From positions 1 to 64,000 of the forward strand of contig JANJWS010000022.1 in the NCBI GenBank assembly GCA_024709425.1: a stretch of 64,000 bases of DNA, given 5' to 3'. The stretch comes from Thiobacillus sp. (GTDB lineage Bacteria > Pseudomonadota > Gammaproteobacteria > Burkholderiales > Thiobacillaceae). Shown here piece by piece: positions 22,501 through 31,246 of this stretch. Position 1 is the first letter of the stretch. Every line of letters begins with the position of its first letter. The notes beneath the pieces were generated by a model, which was given only the letters and a program-made list of their open reading frames with translations, was not told where the DNA came from and did no database searches. The position numbers and the translations under genes are program-made.

Positions 22501-23285
22501 GTACGCGTGGTCGGCAGGCTGGAGCCGCACACGATGATGTAGGTGGAGTTGTACCAGTCGGCCGATTCGGGCACGTCGGTCTGCTCGCCCCAGGTCTGCG
22601 GCGAAGCGGCCGGCAGGTCACAGTACCAGTCATAGAAGGAGCCGCAGGCCCCGCCGATCAGCGACAGGTAGCGCGCGCCGGCCGCGTAGGAAATCTGCGA
22701 CATCGCGGGAATCGGCGAGAAGCCGAAGATGCGGTCGGGGCCGTACTTCTTGATGGTGTAGACGTTGGCCGCGGCGATGATTTCCTTCGCCTCTTCCCAG
22801 TTGCTGCGCACGAAGCCGCCGAGGCCGCGTACGTGCACGTACTTGGCGCGCTTGGTGGGGTCGGCCTGGATGGCGGCCCAGGCTTCGACCGGATCCTTGC
22901 CCGACTTGCGCTCGGCGCGATAGAGGTCGAGCAGGCGGCCGCGGATCAGCGGATGCTTGATGCGCTGCGGGCTGTACAGGTACCAGGAGAAGCTGGCGCC
23001 GCGCTGGCAGCCGCGCGGCTCGTGGTCGGGGAGGTCGGCGCGGGTGCGCGGATAGTCAGTCTGCTGCATCTCGAACGACACCAGGCCGTTCTTCACGAAG
23101 ATCTTCCAGGAGCAGCCGCCGGTGCAGTTCACGCCGTGCGTGGAGCGCACGATCTTGTCGTGCTGCCAGCGGTGGCGGTAGGCGTCTTCCCAGTCACGGT
23201 CTTCGTTGGTGACAACGCCGTGGTTGTTGGAGAAGAACTCCTTGTTCTTTTCGAAAAACTTCAGTCGGTCGAGAAAGTGACTCAT
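19530..23285 (-). CDS. narG: Respiratory nitrate reductase alpha subunit NarG
   Basis: 1251 aa; 'STHGVNCTGGCSWKIFVKNG' Fe-S/Mo motif; operon context. Confidence 0.97.
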   Translation of the reverse strand: MSHFLDRLKFFEKNKEFFSNNHGVVTNEDRDWEDAYRHRWQHDKIVRSTHGVNCTGGCSWKIFVKNGLVSFEMQQTDYPRTRADLPDHEPRGCQRGASFSWYLYSPQRIKHPLIRGRLLDLYRAERKSGKDPVEAWAAIQADPTKRAKYVHVRGLGGFVRSNWEEAKEIIAAANVYTIKKYGPDRIFGFSPIPAMSQISYAAGARYLSLIGGACGSFYDWYCDLPAASPQTWGEQTDVPESADWYNSTYIIVCGSSLPTTRTPDAHFVSEVRYKGAKVISMAPDYAEFCKASDLWMPVGPGTDAAAFLSMGHVVLKEFFIDNKDPYFTEYARKYTDLPIQVMLRKHGDGYVSDRCLRASDFANNLGESNNPEWKTIVYDAKSKSFIAPNGSIGFRWGEEGKWNLLPKNAANQQEIEAELSCIDSKDEVVSVGFPHFVEGEGELLYRNVPVRRMKLASGEEVLVTSVFDMQVAQYGVDRGLGGGNVAKSYADANVAYTPAWGSKITGVKAADLERTAREFAYNASKTKGKSMVIMGAAINHWYHNDMGYRSVMNLLHLCGCVGQSGGGWAHYVGQEKLRPQAGWAPIAFGLDWQRPPRHMNSTSYWYFHTDQWRYETLKGDDLTSPAGRGKNKGYSLADYNVAAVRMGWLPSAPHWNANPLDLVTEAERAGATDEAGVAKHIIGKLKDGSLDIAFADPDNPVNWPRNLFVWRANLIGTSAKGHEYFLKHLLGAQNGVLKESGDGRDNKLIKWVEEAPVGKLDLMVDINFRLNSTGAYSDIILPTATWYEKNDLNTTDMHPFIHPLSEAVSPGWESKSDWQIFKNIAQTFSALAAKHLGTRKDLVALPMQHDSPFEMAQPFGEVKDWKKGECDPIPGKTMPLLKVVERNYADIYKKYIAIGPLMVKLGNNVKGLDWNTEEEYEQLKVMNGTVKEPGVSQGMPSLEEDIFVCDSVMRMAPETCGEVAHKSWTALSKKTGIDHHHLYAARHEDKITFRDIQVQPRKIITAPTWSGIESETVSYTSCYTNIHEHIPFRTLTGRAHFYQDHEWFLDFGEGFCVHKPPQDMKSFSKLANQVMEGKHIKLQWITPHSKWGIHSSYQDNLRMLTLFRGGPYVWISEIDAKAAGIEDNDWVEAVNANGSTIARAVVSQRVSKGMALMYHAQEKIVNVPGSNTTGKRGGILNSVTRVVVKPTNMVGGYVQLAYSFNYYGTVGSNRDTEVIVRKIADKDIDWLERPLTAEREAQLNPPGIGKR

Positions 23286-23368
23286 TGTCGCTCCTTTGGG
23301 TCGCTATGATTCAGGAATCGGATGGGGTCGGGACGGCGTCGTGTACCTGCCCCGGTCCCCGGTGTTTG

Positions 23369-24982
23369 TCAGGGGTTTTTCACATAGGCGTTCTTGCGCA
23401 GGTAGAACCACCAGTTCAAGACCAGGCACACGGCGTAGAACACGGCGAAACCGTACATGGCGTTTTCCGGGGTGCCTGCCTTGAGTTGTCCACCGATCAC
23501 CACCGGGGCGATGAACGAGCCGTAGGCGGCGACGGCGGAGGTCCAGCCGAGCACGGGGCCGGCCTGGGTGCGGTCGAAGATCACGCCGACGGTACGGAAG
23601 GTCGAGCCGTTGCCGATGCCGGAGGCGGCGAACAATACGACGAAAACCACCATGAACTGCGTGAAGTAGACTTCCGGCGTGGCGGACTGATAGGCCTGCA
23701 TCATGATATAGCCCGCGTAGGCGGAAGCCGCGACCATCACCGCGGAAATGATCTGGGTGACGATGGAGCCGCCCACCTTGTCGGAGATCCAGCCACCCAC
23801 CGGGCGGATGAGCGCGCCAACGAAGGGGCCGATCCAGGCGTAAGTCAGCGCGGAAGGCGCATTCGGGTTCTTGGTGTGAATCCAGGTCTGGCTGGCGGCG
23901 TCGAACACGTGGGTGTCGCCAAAAATGACGGTGATGGACAGGGGCACGGCAGCGGAGAAACCGATGAAGCTACCGAAGGTCACTACGTACAGTGCGGTCA
24001 TCGACCAAGTGTGCTTGTTGGAGAAGATGGCGAACTGCTTCTGAATGCCGGCCTTCATCTCGCCGATGGCGAAGACGCGCATGAGGAGGAGCGTTGCGAC
24101 CATGATCAGCGGCAGTGCCACCCACATGTTCAGCACGCCCAACCCGCCAGAGGCGGGGGGCAGGTACAGATAAAGTCCGACGCCGGCGGTCACGAAGGCC
24201 AGACCATACAGCCACAGAATCTTGATGAACGCCGGAATGGTGCCGCCGATGCTGGGGGAAATCGGCAGCAGGTTGTTCATGCCGAAGAAGCCGAGGAAGG
24301 CCAGCGGGACTAGCGCCAACAGCCAGACGAAGCCGGCGTTCTGGATGAAGGTCGGGGTTCCGGCGACGATCTTGCCGAGAATCCAGCCCGAGTCTTTCAT
24401 CAGTTCCATCGAGCCGCCGGCGAAAGCACCGAAGATGCCCGCGGTCATCACCAAGGGAATCAGGATCTGCATGGTGGTAACACCGAAGTTGCCCAGACCG
24501 GCGTTCAGGCCCAGTGCGGTGCCCTGCAGGCGCTTGGGGTAGAACGTGCTGATGTTGGACATGGAGCATGCGAAGTTGCCGCCGCCGATGCCGGAGAGCA
24601 GGGCGAGCAGTTGGAACACCCACAGTGGCGTGTCCTTGTCCTGGAGCGCGACACCGGTGCCGAAGGCCGGGATCATCAACAGTGCGGTGGTGAGGAAGAT
24701 GGCGTTGCGGCCGCCGGCGATGCGGATGAAAAACGAAGAGGGGATGCGCAAGGTCGCGCCGGCGAGCCCGGCGATGGCGGTCAGGCCGAACATGTCTTCC
24801 TTGGTGAAGGGAAAACCGAGGTTCAGCATCTGCACCGTGATGATGCCCCACATCAGCCAGATGGCAAAGCCGAGCAGCAGGCTGGGAATGGAAATCCACA
24901 GGTTGCGGCTGGCAATCTTCTTGCCGGTGGATTCCCAGAAGGCATTGTCTTCCGGGTTCCAGTCCTTGATGTTCGTGGACAT
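23369..24982 (-). CDS. narK2: NarK-type nitrate/nitrite transporter
   Basis: MFS protein of the nitrate-nitrite porter type, directly upstream of narG. Confidence 0.9.
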   Translation of the reverse strand: MSTNIKDWNPEDNAFWESTGKKIASRNLWISIPSLLLGFAIWLMWGIITVQMLNLGFPFTKEDMFGLTAIAGLAGATLRIPSSFFIRIAGGRNAIFLTTALLMIPAFGTGVALQDKDTPLWVFQLLALLSGIGGGNFACSMSNISTFYPKRLQGTALGLNAGLGNFGVTTMQILIPLVMTAGIFGAFAGGSMELMKDSGWILGKIVAGTPTFIQNAGFVWLLALVPLAFLGFFGMNNLLPISPSIGGTIPAFIKILWLYGLAFVTAGVGLYLYLPPASGGLGVLNMWVALPLIMVATLLLMRVFAIGEMKAGIQKQFAIFSNKHTWSMTALYVVTFGSFIGFSAAVPLSITVIFGDTHVFDAASQTWIHTKNPNAPSALTYAWIGPFVGALIRPVGGWISDKVGGSIVTQIISAVMVAASAYAGYIMMQAYQSATPEVYFTQFMVVFVVLFAASGIGNGSTFRTVGVIFDRTQAGPVLGWTSAVAAYGSFIAPVVIGGQLKAGTPENAMYGFAVFYAVCLVLNWWFYLRKNAYVKNP

Positions 24983-25016
24983 GCAGGTTCTCCTTGAGCG
25001 AGTGATGTTTTGGGGA

Positions 25017-26270
25017 TTATTCGAGGGTGTCGGTGTTCGCGGTCTTGATCATCGGCACGGTGCGTACTTCAGTCAGATACATCCAGATCAGCGAAACCCA
25101 GGTGACGCCGTACATCAGCATGAAGATGCCGCTGTTGATGCCGGTGAGGTCGACGATGGCACCGAACATGATGGGCAGGACGAAACCACCGAGGCCGCCG
25201 ATGAGGCCGACGATGCCGGAGATCACGCCGATGTTGGTCGGGTACTGGTCGGAGATGTACTTGAACACGCTCGCCTTGCCGAAGCCCCAGGCGAGGCCGA
25301 GAATGAAGAGCAGGGCGGTGAACACCCAGACGTTGAGGCCCAGGTGCAGCGACATGGTCCCCTTGGTGGTCTGGATCACCAGCTCGGTCTGCGGATAGGA
25401 GAGCAGGAACAGACAGATCCAGGACACCCACATCACCCACCAGGTCAGCTTGTGCGCGCCGAATCGGTCCGACAGCCAGCCGCCCATGGCACGGATCACG
25501 CCCGATGGCAGTACGAAGATCGCAGCCAGCAGCGCGGCTGTCTGCATGCCGAAGCCGTACTCGGTGATGTAGTACTTGGTCATCCACAGGCTCAGCGCCA
25601 CGTAGCCACCGAACACGATCGAGTAGTACTGGCACAGCTTCCACACGTTGGGGTCCTTCAGCGCGGCGAGCTGCTGCCGGAGCGTGACGTGGGTGGGTAC
25701 GTGGTGCGAGGTGTCGGTATAGGTGAAGATCCAGAACAGGATGGCCATCACCAACATGCCCACCGCGTAGACCTGCGGCACGGTCTGCCAGCCATAGGCC
25801 ACCAGCAGCGACGGGGCGAGGAACTTCGTGACTGCGGCGCCCGCGTTGCCGGCGCCGAAGATACCCATCGCCAGTCCCTGCCGTTGCGGCGGGAACCAGC
25901 GTGCGACGTAGGAGATACCCACCGAGAACGCGCCGCCGGCAGCGCCGACGAAAAGGCCCAGCACGAGGAAGTGCCAGTATTCGGTGGCCATGCTGATGAG
26001 GTAGATCGGGATGACGGTGCACACCATCAGGACGAAGAAGACGATGCGGCCGCCGATCTTGTCGGTCAGCATGCCCAGGGGCAGGCGAATCAGCGAGCCG
26101 GTGAGGATGGGGGTGGCGGCGAGCAGGCCGAATTGGGTTTCGTTCAGGCCGAGGTTGGCCTTGATCGGAATGCCGATGATGGAAAACATCACCCAAACCG
26201 CAAAACACACCGTGAACGCCAGCGTGCTCATCGTCAGAACCGAAATCTGTTTGTACGTCTGCGTCGCCAT
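25017..26270 (-). CDS. narK1: NarK-type nitrate transporter
   Basis: MFS 'SLIRLPLGMLTDKIGGRIVFFVLM', nitrate signature 'GAGNAGAAVTKFLAPSL', tandem with a second NarK. Confidence 0.9.
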   Translation of the reverse strand: MATQTYKQISVLTMSTLAFTVCFAVWVMFSIIGIPIKANLGLNETQFGLLAATPILTGSLIRLPLGMLTDKIGGRIVFFVLMVCTVIPIYLISMATEYWHFLVLGLFVGAAGGAFSVGISYVARWFPPQRQGLAMGIFGAGNAGAAVTKFLAPSLLVAYGWQTVPQVYAVGMLVMAILFWIFTYTDTSHHVPTHVTLRQQLAALKDPNVWKLCQYYSIVFGGYVALSLWMTKYYITEYGFGMQTAALLAAIFVLPSGVIRAMGGWLSDRFGAHKLTWWVMWVSWICLFLLSYPQTELVIQTTKGTMSLHLGLNVWVFTALLFILGLAWGFGKASVFKYISDQYPTNIGVISGIVGLIGGLGGFVLPIMFGAIVDLTGINSGIFMLMYGVTWVSLIWMYLTEVRTVPMIKTANTDTLE

Positions 26271-26381
26271 GAACAGAACTCCCGTTGTGTTTACGGATGT
26301 GTTTATCCGATTTGGTGACGTGATTCTATGGAACGGGGATCAAATGAAAAGAGGGTGAAAAAGGAGACAGGGGTGTGTGCA

Positions 26382-26397
26382 TACCCCCAAAGAGGTA
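26382..26397. promoter_or_regulatory. Putative NarL/NarP 7-2-7 binding site upstream of narK1
   Basis: TACCCCC-AA-AGAGGTA fits the TACYYMT-N2-AKRRGTA arrangement with one mismatch; further GGGGGTA heptamer at 26400-26406. Confidence 0.5.
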
Positions 26398-26662
26398 TGG
26401 GGGGTATTCAGTTATCCGTATGAAAAAAAAAGAAAAAGGCAGATCGAATGGCGGGCAGGACGGGGTGGGTGATATCTTGGGGGTAATCCTTCACAACAAT
26501 CCGGGGCGGCCCAGGATAAGTGGATCGTGATATAGTCCCGCTGGGGTTGAGGGTGGCTGGCTGCAGGTTCGTGGCCGGTTCACTCGAACCAAATCGCTTT
26601 GGTACAAGAATATAATTTGACTCACTTTAACTGCTTGATTTGATCCAAAAGGAGATAGATTG

Positions 26663-27109
26663 ATGAACAAGACTTCCCTCGTTCTGGCCCTGAGCTTCGT
26701 GGCCTGGTTGAGCGCTTGCGGCCAGAAGGAGCAGCCTGCGCAGGACGCTGTGGCCCCCGCACCCGAAGCCGCGGCTCCCGCGGCACCGGCAGTGGAGGCT
26801 CCCGCGGCGCCCGAAGCCGCGGCACCCGCTGACGGCGCTGCCGCCGTCGCGAGTACCGACCAGGGCAAGAGCGTGTACAACAAGACCTGCGCACTGTGTC
26901 ATGGAGTGGGAGCTGCCGGCGCTCCGATCCCGGGCAACAAGGACGAGTGGGGTCCCCGTATCGCGCAGGGGATGGACACCCTGTACAAGCATGCGCTGGA
27001 AGGTTTCACCGGCGCCAAGGGGATGATGCCGGCGCGTGGCGGTGCGGCAACGCTGAGCGACGACGAGGTGAAAGCCGCGGTCAACCACATGGTGTCGCTG
27101 TCGCAGTAA
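26663..27109 (+). CDS. c5-like monoheme cytochrome lipoprotein with Ala/Pro-rich linker
   Basis: Lipobox 'LSAC', 'PAPEAAAPAAPAVEAPAAPEAAAP' linker, CALCH heme motif. Confidence 0.9.
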   Translation: MNKTSLVLALSFVAWLSACGQKEQPAQDAVAPAPEAAAPAAPAVEAPAAPEAAAPADGAAAVASTDQGKSVYNKTCALCHGVGAAGAPIPGNKDEWGPRIAQGMDTLYKHALEGFTGAKGMMPARGGAATLSDDEVKAAVNHMVSLSQ

Positions 27110-27146
27110 TTGACGAGCGGCTCACGCCGCATCGCAGCAGATCATC

Positions 27147-27177
27147 GGGCAGCCCCAGGGGGCTGCCCGTTTTTTTT
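27147..27177 (+). terminator. Rho-independent terminator
   Basis: GGGCAGCCC..GGGCTGCCC stem followed by TTTTTTTT. Confidence 0.9.
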
Positions 27178-27464
27178 GCGTCCCGCATGGGCGCCCTTTG
27201 CAGGGCGGCTTCTCCCGTTTCGTGCGGCAGAAAGCCGATTGCCGCGTAGCGAGGATGGGTGGGAAATACCATTTGCCCGGTCCGTCACCTCCACGTAACA
27301 TCCGCGCCCCGGTAAGACATGGTCACGGGCGGGGTTTTTTGCGACTGAAAAAACGCAATTTTTCAATGGGATGCGATCCGTTTTCGGGCTCCCTTGAAAA
27401 AAAGTTTGGGCGCCCTGTTGCGGATATGCTGATCCGTTGATATCGTATTAAGAAAATTGATCAG

Positions 27465-27534
27465 TGCATAAAACAATAAAAGTTGCTTTATGCAAAGAAA
27501 GCGCTAGCGGAGAGATCCCGCCGGCACACGGGAT
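27465..27534 (+). promoter_or_regulatory. Structured 5' leader of the cytochrome island (two inverted repeats)
   Basis: TGCATAAA (27465-27472)/TTTATGCA (27487-27494) and ATCCCG (27515-27520)/CGGGAT (27529-27534), ending just before the ribosome-binding site. Confidence 0.45.
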
Positions 27535-27541
27535 TGGAGAG

Positions 27542-28603
27542 ATGAAAGAGACAGGCTCATCGGGATGGAAGCATGCGCTCGCGCTGACCTGCATGGGCAT
27601 CGCCTTGGCGGGCCTCGTTGGCTGCGCGGCGGAACCCGTGAAGAAGACCGAGACCGCCGGGCTGGTGTGGCCGATGCCGCCCGAACAGCCGCGTATCCGC
27701 TTTCTCGCGGAGTATCGCAGCGAGGGCGATCTCGGCCCGAAGAACGATCTGCGCGCGACCTTGCTGGGCGAGAAGAAAACCGGCATCGCGCTCGACAAAC
27801 CCTATGGCGTGACGGCCTCGGCCGACGGCAAGCGCATCTACGTCACCGACACCAGGCTGCGCGCAATCATGGTGTTCGATCTCGACAGGCGGGAAGTCCG
27901 TCCGCTGAGGACGGACGCGCACGGTGCTCTCTACAATCCGCTTGAAATTCGCCTCGACCGCCGGGGGCGCCTCTATGTCAGCGATTCAGAGCGCAACGAG
28001 GTGCTGGTGCTGAGTCCGGAAGGCAAGACCCTGCAGGCGCTCGGCAAGCCCGAGAGCATCGGGCGCCCCACGGGGCTGGCCCTGGATGAAACGCGCAACC
28101 GCCTGTACGTGACGGACACGATCAGGCATCGGGTGCTCGTGTACGACATGGATGGCAAATTCCTGTTCGATTTCGGCGAGCGCGGCGCGGATCCGGGGCA
28201 ATTCAATTATCCGGTTAATCTGGCCGTGGATCGAGAAGGCCGGATTCTGGTCACCGATACAGGCAATTTCCGCGTGCAGGTATTTGATCAGGAAGGAAAA
28301 TACCTGAATACATTCGGACGTCTCGGGGATTCCTACGGCAGTTTCAGCCGTCCCAAGGGGGTAGCTGTCGATGCCGATAACAACATCTACGTCATCGATG
28401 CGGCATTCAACAACTTCCAGATCTTCGACCGTGACGGAAAACTCCTGCTGTTCGTGGGCCGCGCGGGGCGGGAACCGGGGACGTTCTGGATTCCGACGGC
28501 GATCTTTATTGACTCCTCGGACAGGGTCTACGTCGTCGATTCGATGAACGCCCGCGTCCAGGTTTTTCAATACATCAAGGATAAAAAGGGTGCTGACGAA
28601 TGA
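27542..28603 (+). CDS. NHL-repeat beta-propeller lipoprotein (NHL-1)
   Basis: Lipobox 'LVGC'; repeated 'GRLYVSD', 'GRILVTDTGNFRVQVF', 'DRVYVVDSMNARVQVF' blades. Confidence 0.9.
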   Translation: MKETGSSGWKHALALTCMGIALAGLVGCAAEPVKKTETAGLVWPMPPEQPRIRFLAEYRSEGDLGPKNDLRATLLGEKKTGIALDKPYGVTASADGKRIYVTDTRLRAIMVFDLDRREVRPLRTDAHGALYNPLEIRLDRRGRLYVSDSERNEVLVLSPEGKTLQALGKPESIGRPTGLALDETRNRLYVTDTIRHRVLVYDMDGKFLFDFGERGADPGQFNYPVNLAVDREGRILVTDTGNFRVQVFDQEGKYLNTFGRLGDSYGSFSRPKGVAVDADNNIYVIDAAFNNFQIFDRDGKLLLFVGRAGREPGTFWIPTAIFIDSSDRVYVVDSMNARVQVFQYIKDKKGADE

Positions 28604-28706
28604 GCAGTATCCGGGGCGATCGGGCGAGCGCATCGAGGGCGTGTGGCGCAATCATGCCGCAACGCTATTTTGATTTTTGCTGGATTTTTTAACGAGGAGA
28701 CTTGAA

Positions 28707-29402
28707 ATGAATGCACAAACAAAACCCAATCCCGGGTTGGCCGGGATACTGGTGGCGCTGTTGGCTGCCTTGTCGAGTGGCGCGATTGCCGCGGGCATCG
28801 CGGACACCAAACACAATCTCTCGGTCACCGGCACCGGCACGATCAAATCGACCGACCAGACCGAGATCTGTGTGTTCTGCCACACGCCACACGATGCGAT
28901 CAAGAATGACAACATTCCGCTGTGGAACCACACCTTGTCGACCACGGCGGCCTACGGTACCTATTCGAGTCCGACGTTCGACGCGACCGATGCCGCGGAA
29001 ATCGGCGGGGTGGATGCCACTACCGCCGCAGTGAGCAACCTCTGCCTGTCCTGCCACGACGGCTCGGTGGCGGTCAACTCGCTCAATAATCCGTCCAACG
29101 CGCGGCCGACGACGACCATGGCGGGTGGCGTGACCAATATCACCGGCTCCGCGAACCTCGGTTCGAGCAGTACCGCCCTGAAGAACGACCATCCCGTCAA
29201 CTTCACCTATGATGCGGCGCTGGCGGCGGCGGACGGCGGCCTCAAGGCGCCCGGGAGCCTGACCGGGGTGAAGCTTTTCAACGACAAGGTGCAGTGCGCG
29301 TCCTGCCATGACCCGCATACCTCCCAGGATCCGACGGGCATGGCTTTTCTGCGCGTGTCGATGTCCGGGAGCACCTTGTGCCTGTCCTGCCACGATAAGT
29401 AA
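28707..29402 (+). CDS. Secreted tetraheme c-type cytochrome
   Basis: Signal peptide; CVFCH, CLSCH, CASCH, CLSCH. Confidence 0.93.
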   Translation: MNAQTKPNPGLAGILVALLAALSSGAIAAGIADTKHNLSVTGTGTIKSTDQTEICVFCHTPHDAIKNDNIPLWNHTLSTTAAYGTYSSPTFDATDAAEIGGVDATTAAVSNLCLSCHDGSVAVNSLNNPSNARPTTTMAGGVTNITGSANLGSSSTALKNDHPVNFTYDAALAAADGGLKAPGSLTGVKLFNDKVQCASCHDPHTSQDPTGMAFLRVSMSGSTLCLSCHDK

Positions 29403-29410
29403 CCGCCAGT

Positions 29411-31246
29411 GTGGCTAAAGGGGATGGTCGACATGGCCCCGGGCGGGTCAGGCCGGTGCTCGCCGCGCTTCTGGCCCTGTTTCCCGCCCAAGTCATGGCG
29501 CTGAAAATGTCCGAACTGGGCGGAGCGGGCAAGCTCGTCTCCCTTTCAGGCGCCATCGGGATGGAAGCCGAGGACTATCGCTACGAGTCGGTGGCTGGTG
29601 AGCGCGATCGCACGCGCTTGCGTGGGCGCTTCGATCTCAACGGACGCGGTTACCTCTGGGATCCGCGTTTTGCGGTGTTCGACGCGGGGGTGACGCTGCA
29701 GACGGAGACGGTGAACACGGCTGAGGCCAGTCTGGACGGGGAAACCGGGCTGGATACTCTGGGCTATCGCCTCCACACCACCTGGTTTCCCAATCGGCCC
29801 AATCCGCTGATTGTCTACGCCAACCGGAGCCAGAGCACGGTGTCGGATTTCTGGAGTCCTTCGTATGAGCTTTCCACCAGCAGCATGGGCGCGCGCTGGG
29901 GAATGGAAAGCAAGTGGATCGGGCGAAGCAGTTTCTATGTCGATCGCACGACCTCGGATTCACGCAGTGCGGTCGTCCCGCGTGCCGAGGAGAACCTGTC
30001 GTTCGGACTCGACGCCAGCCGGACGATCCGGCCCAGACAGTGGGGGGAATCCGCGCTGTCCTATGGCTACCGTCACACGGCGTGGGACGAAGAGGCCTTC
30101 GGCAGCAGTCAGCGGCAGAATTATCTGTACCTCAACGACCGTTCGCTCTTCGGAGAAAAGGCAACGCTCACCGCCAACGTGACCTTCTACGATCGAAGCG
30201 ACGAGTGGGGGAACCTGCTATCCGGCGGCCACGGACTGGATTCGCGGTTCCTCGGCTTCAACAGCATGCTCAACGTGCAGCAAACCGAGAGGTTGCGCCA
30301 CTACTACAGCCTGGGATTGAGCACGAGCGATGTCGGCAGCAGTCGAAGCGTGACGCACAATCTCTCGGGCGGGTTGACGTACCGCTTTAACAACAGGTGG
30401 CAGGCCAGCGGCATGCTGGGGTTGAACGGCACCGCTTCGGAATGGGAGGCAGCACTGGGGGGCGGGTATGAAACCCAGGACAGCACTGCGGTCTCCGCCA
30501 GTGGGTCGGTGGCCTATTTCAATACGTTCGGAAATTACCGGGTGACTGGCGGCTATGGCCTGTTGGCGACGCAGTCCGATACCTCGGCCACGACTTCGAG
30601 TCTTCCGGCGCAGCGCAATGCGACCCACAGTGTCGATCTGGGTTACACCCGGATGGGTTCGCCGCGGTATACCGACGCGCTGCAACTGCGCGCGAGTCAG
30701 ACCGTGGGCGAACCGAGTGGCGGTGAATACAACGTGCGCTACAGCGTCACCAGCACGCTGTCACAGCAGAACATGCTCCAGGGGGCGGTCGAGTATCGCC
30801 GCTACCGGCAGGAGTACGCGGTGTGGAGCGCGCTGGCACCGTCGCCGGACGACTATTATTACGATTCCACCGAAACGCAGAGCGCACGGGCGGAGTTCGG
30901 CTGGCTGCATCGTTTTTCGCAGGCCGGCAGCGTCATGTTTTCTGCGGGACTCACCAACGGAACCAGCCAGGATGTCGACCTCGACACGCATTACGCGCAA
31001 TTGCGCGCCAACATGACGCTGCGTGGCGGGCTGCATTGGACGGCGCTGGCGCGGGCGGAACAGGTCGACGGGACGCTCTACACGGCAGGCAGGAAACTGA
31101 CGCTCGAATCGGACCTGAACTATCGCGTGGGCAAGTGGCAGGCCACGGCACGCTACCGTTACCGCGATGCCCGCCAGGAATTCGCGCCGTTCAAGGAAAG
31201 CTCGATCACCGTCGTGCTGAAACGGGATTATGACTTGCGTTTCTGA
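29411..31246 (+). CDS. Putative outer-membrane beta-barrel (porin of a cytochrome conduit)
   Basis: Signal peptide, many alternating amphipathic strands, C-terminal 'ITVVLKRDYDLRF' ending in Phe; no Cys; between cytochrome genes. Confidence 0.75.
   Translation: MAKGDGRHGPGRVRPVLAALLALFPAQVMALKMSELGGAGKLVSLSGAIGMEAEDYRYESVAGERDRTRLRGRFDLNGRGYLWDPRFAVFDAGVTLQTETVNTAEASLDGETGLDTLGYRLHTTWFPNRPNPLIVYANRSQSTVSDFWSPSYELSTSSMGARWGMESKWIGRSSFYVDRTTSDSRSAVVPRAEENLSFGLDASRTIRPRQWGESALSYGYRHTAWDEEAFGSSQRQNYLYLNDRSLFGEKATLTANVTFYDRSDEWGNLLSGGHGLDSRFLGFNSMLNVQQTERLRHYYSLGLSTSDVGSSRSVTHNLSGGLTYRFNNRWQASGMLGLNGTASEWEAALGGGYETQDSTAVSASGSVAYFNTFGNYRVTGGYGLLATQSDTSATTSSLPAQRNATHSVDLGYTRMGSPRYTDALQLRASQTVGEPSGGEYNVRYSVTSTLSQQNMLQGAVEYRRYRQEYAVWSALAPSPDDYYYDSTETQSARAEFGWLHRFSQAGSVMFSAGLTNGTSQDVDLDTHYAQLRANMTLRGGLHWTALARAEQVDGTLYTAGRKLTLESDLNYRVGKWQATARYRYRDARQEFAPFKESSITVVLKRDYDLRF

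Noticed and set aside
19809-23309. 1166-aa plus-strand ORF opposite narG, and similar long antisense ORFs (37887..40700, 40928..43549, 57244..58668, 58569..60275, 61069..63357)
   Set aside because: High-GC shadow ORFs with low-complexity His/Arg/Gly/Val-rich translations; the opposite strand encodes clear protein families
27465-27541. GEMM (c-di-GMP/cGAMP) riboswitch before the cytochrome island
   Set aside because: Considered because GEMM riboswitches control Geobacter cytochromes, but the conserved core is not recognisable; retained only as an unclassified structured leader
29411-31246. Calling the barrel MtrB/PioB
   Set aside because: No cysteine and no recognisable MtrB signature; only a generic OM barrel is supportable
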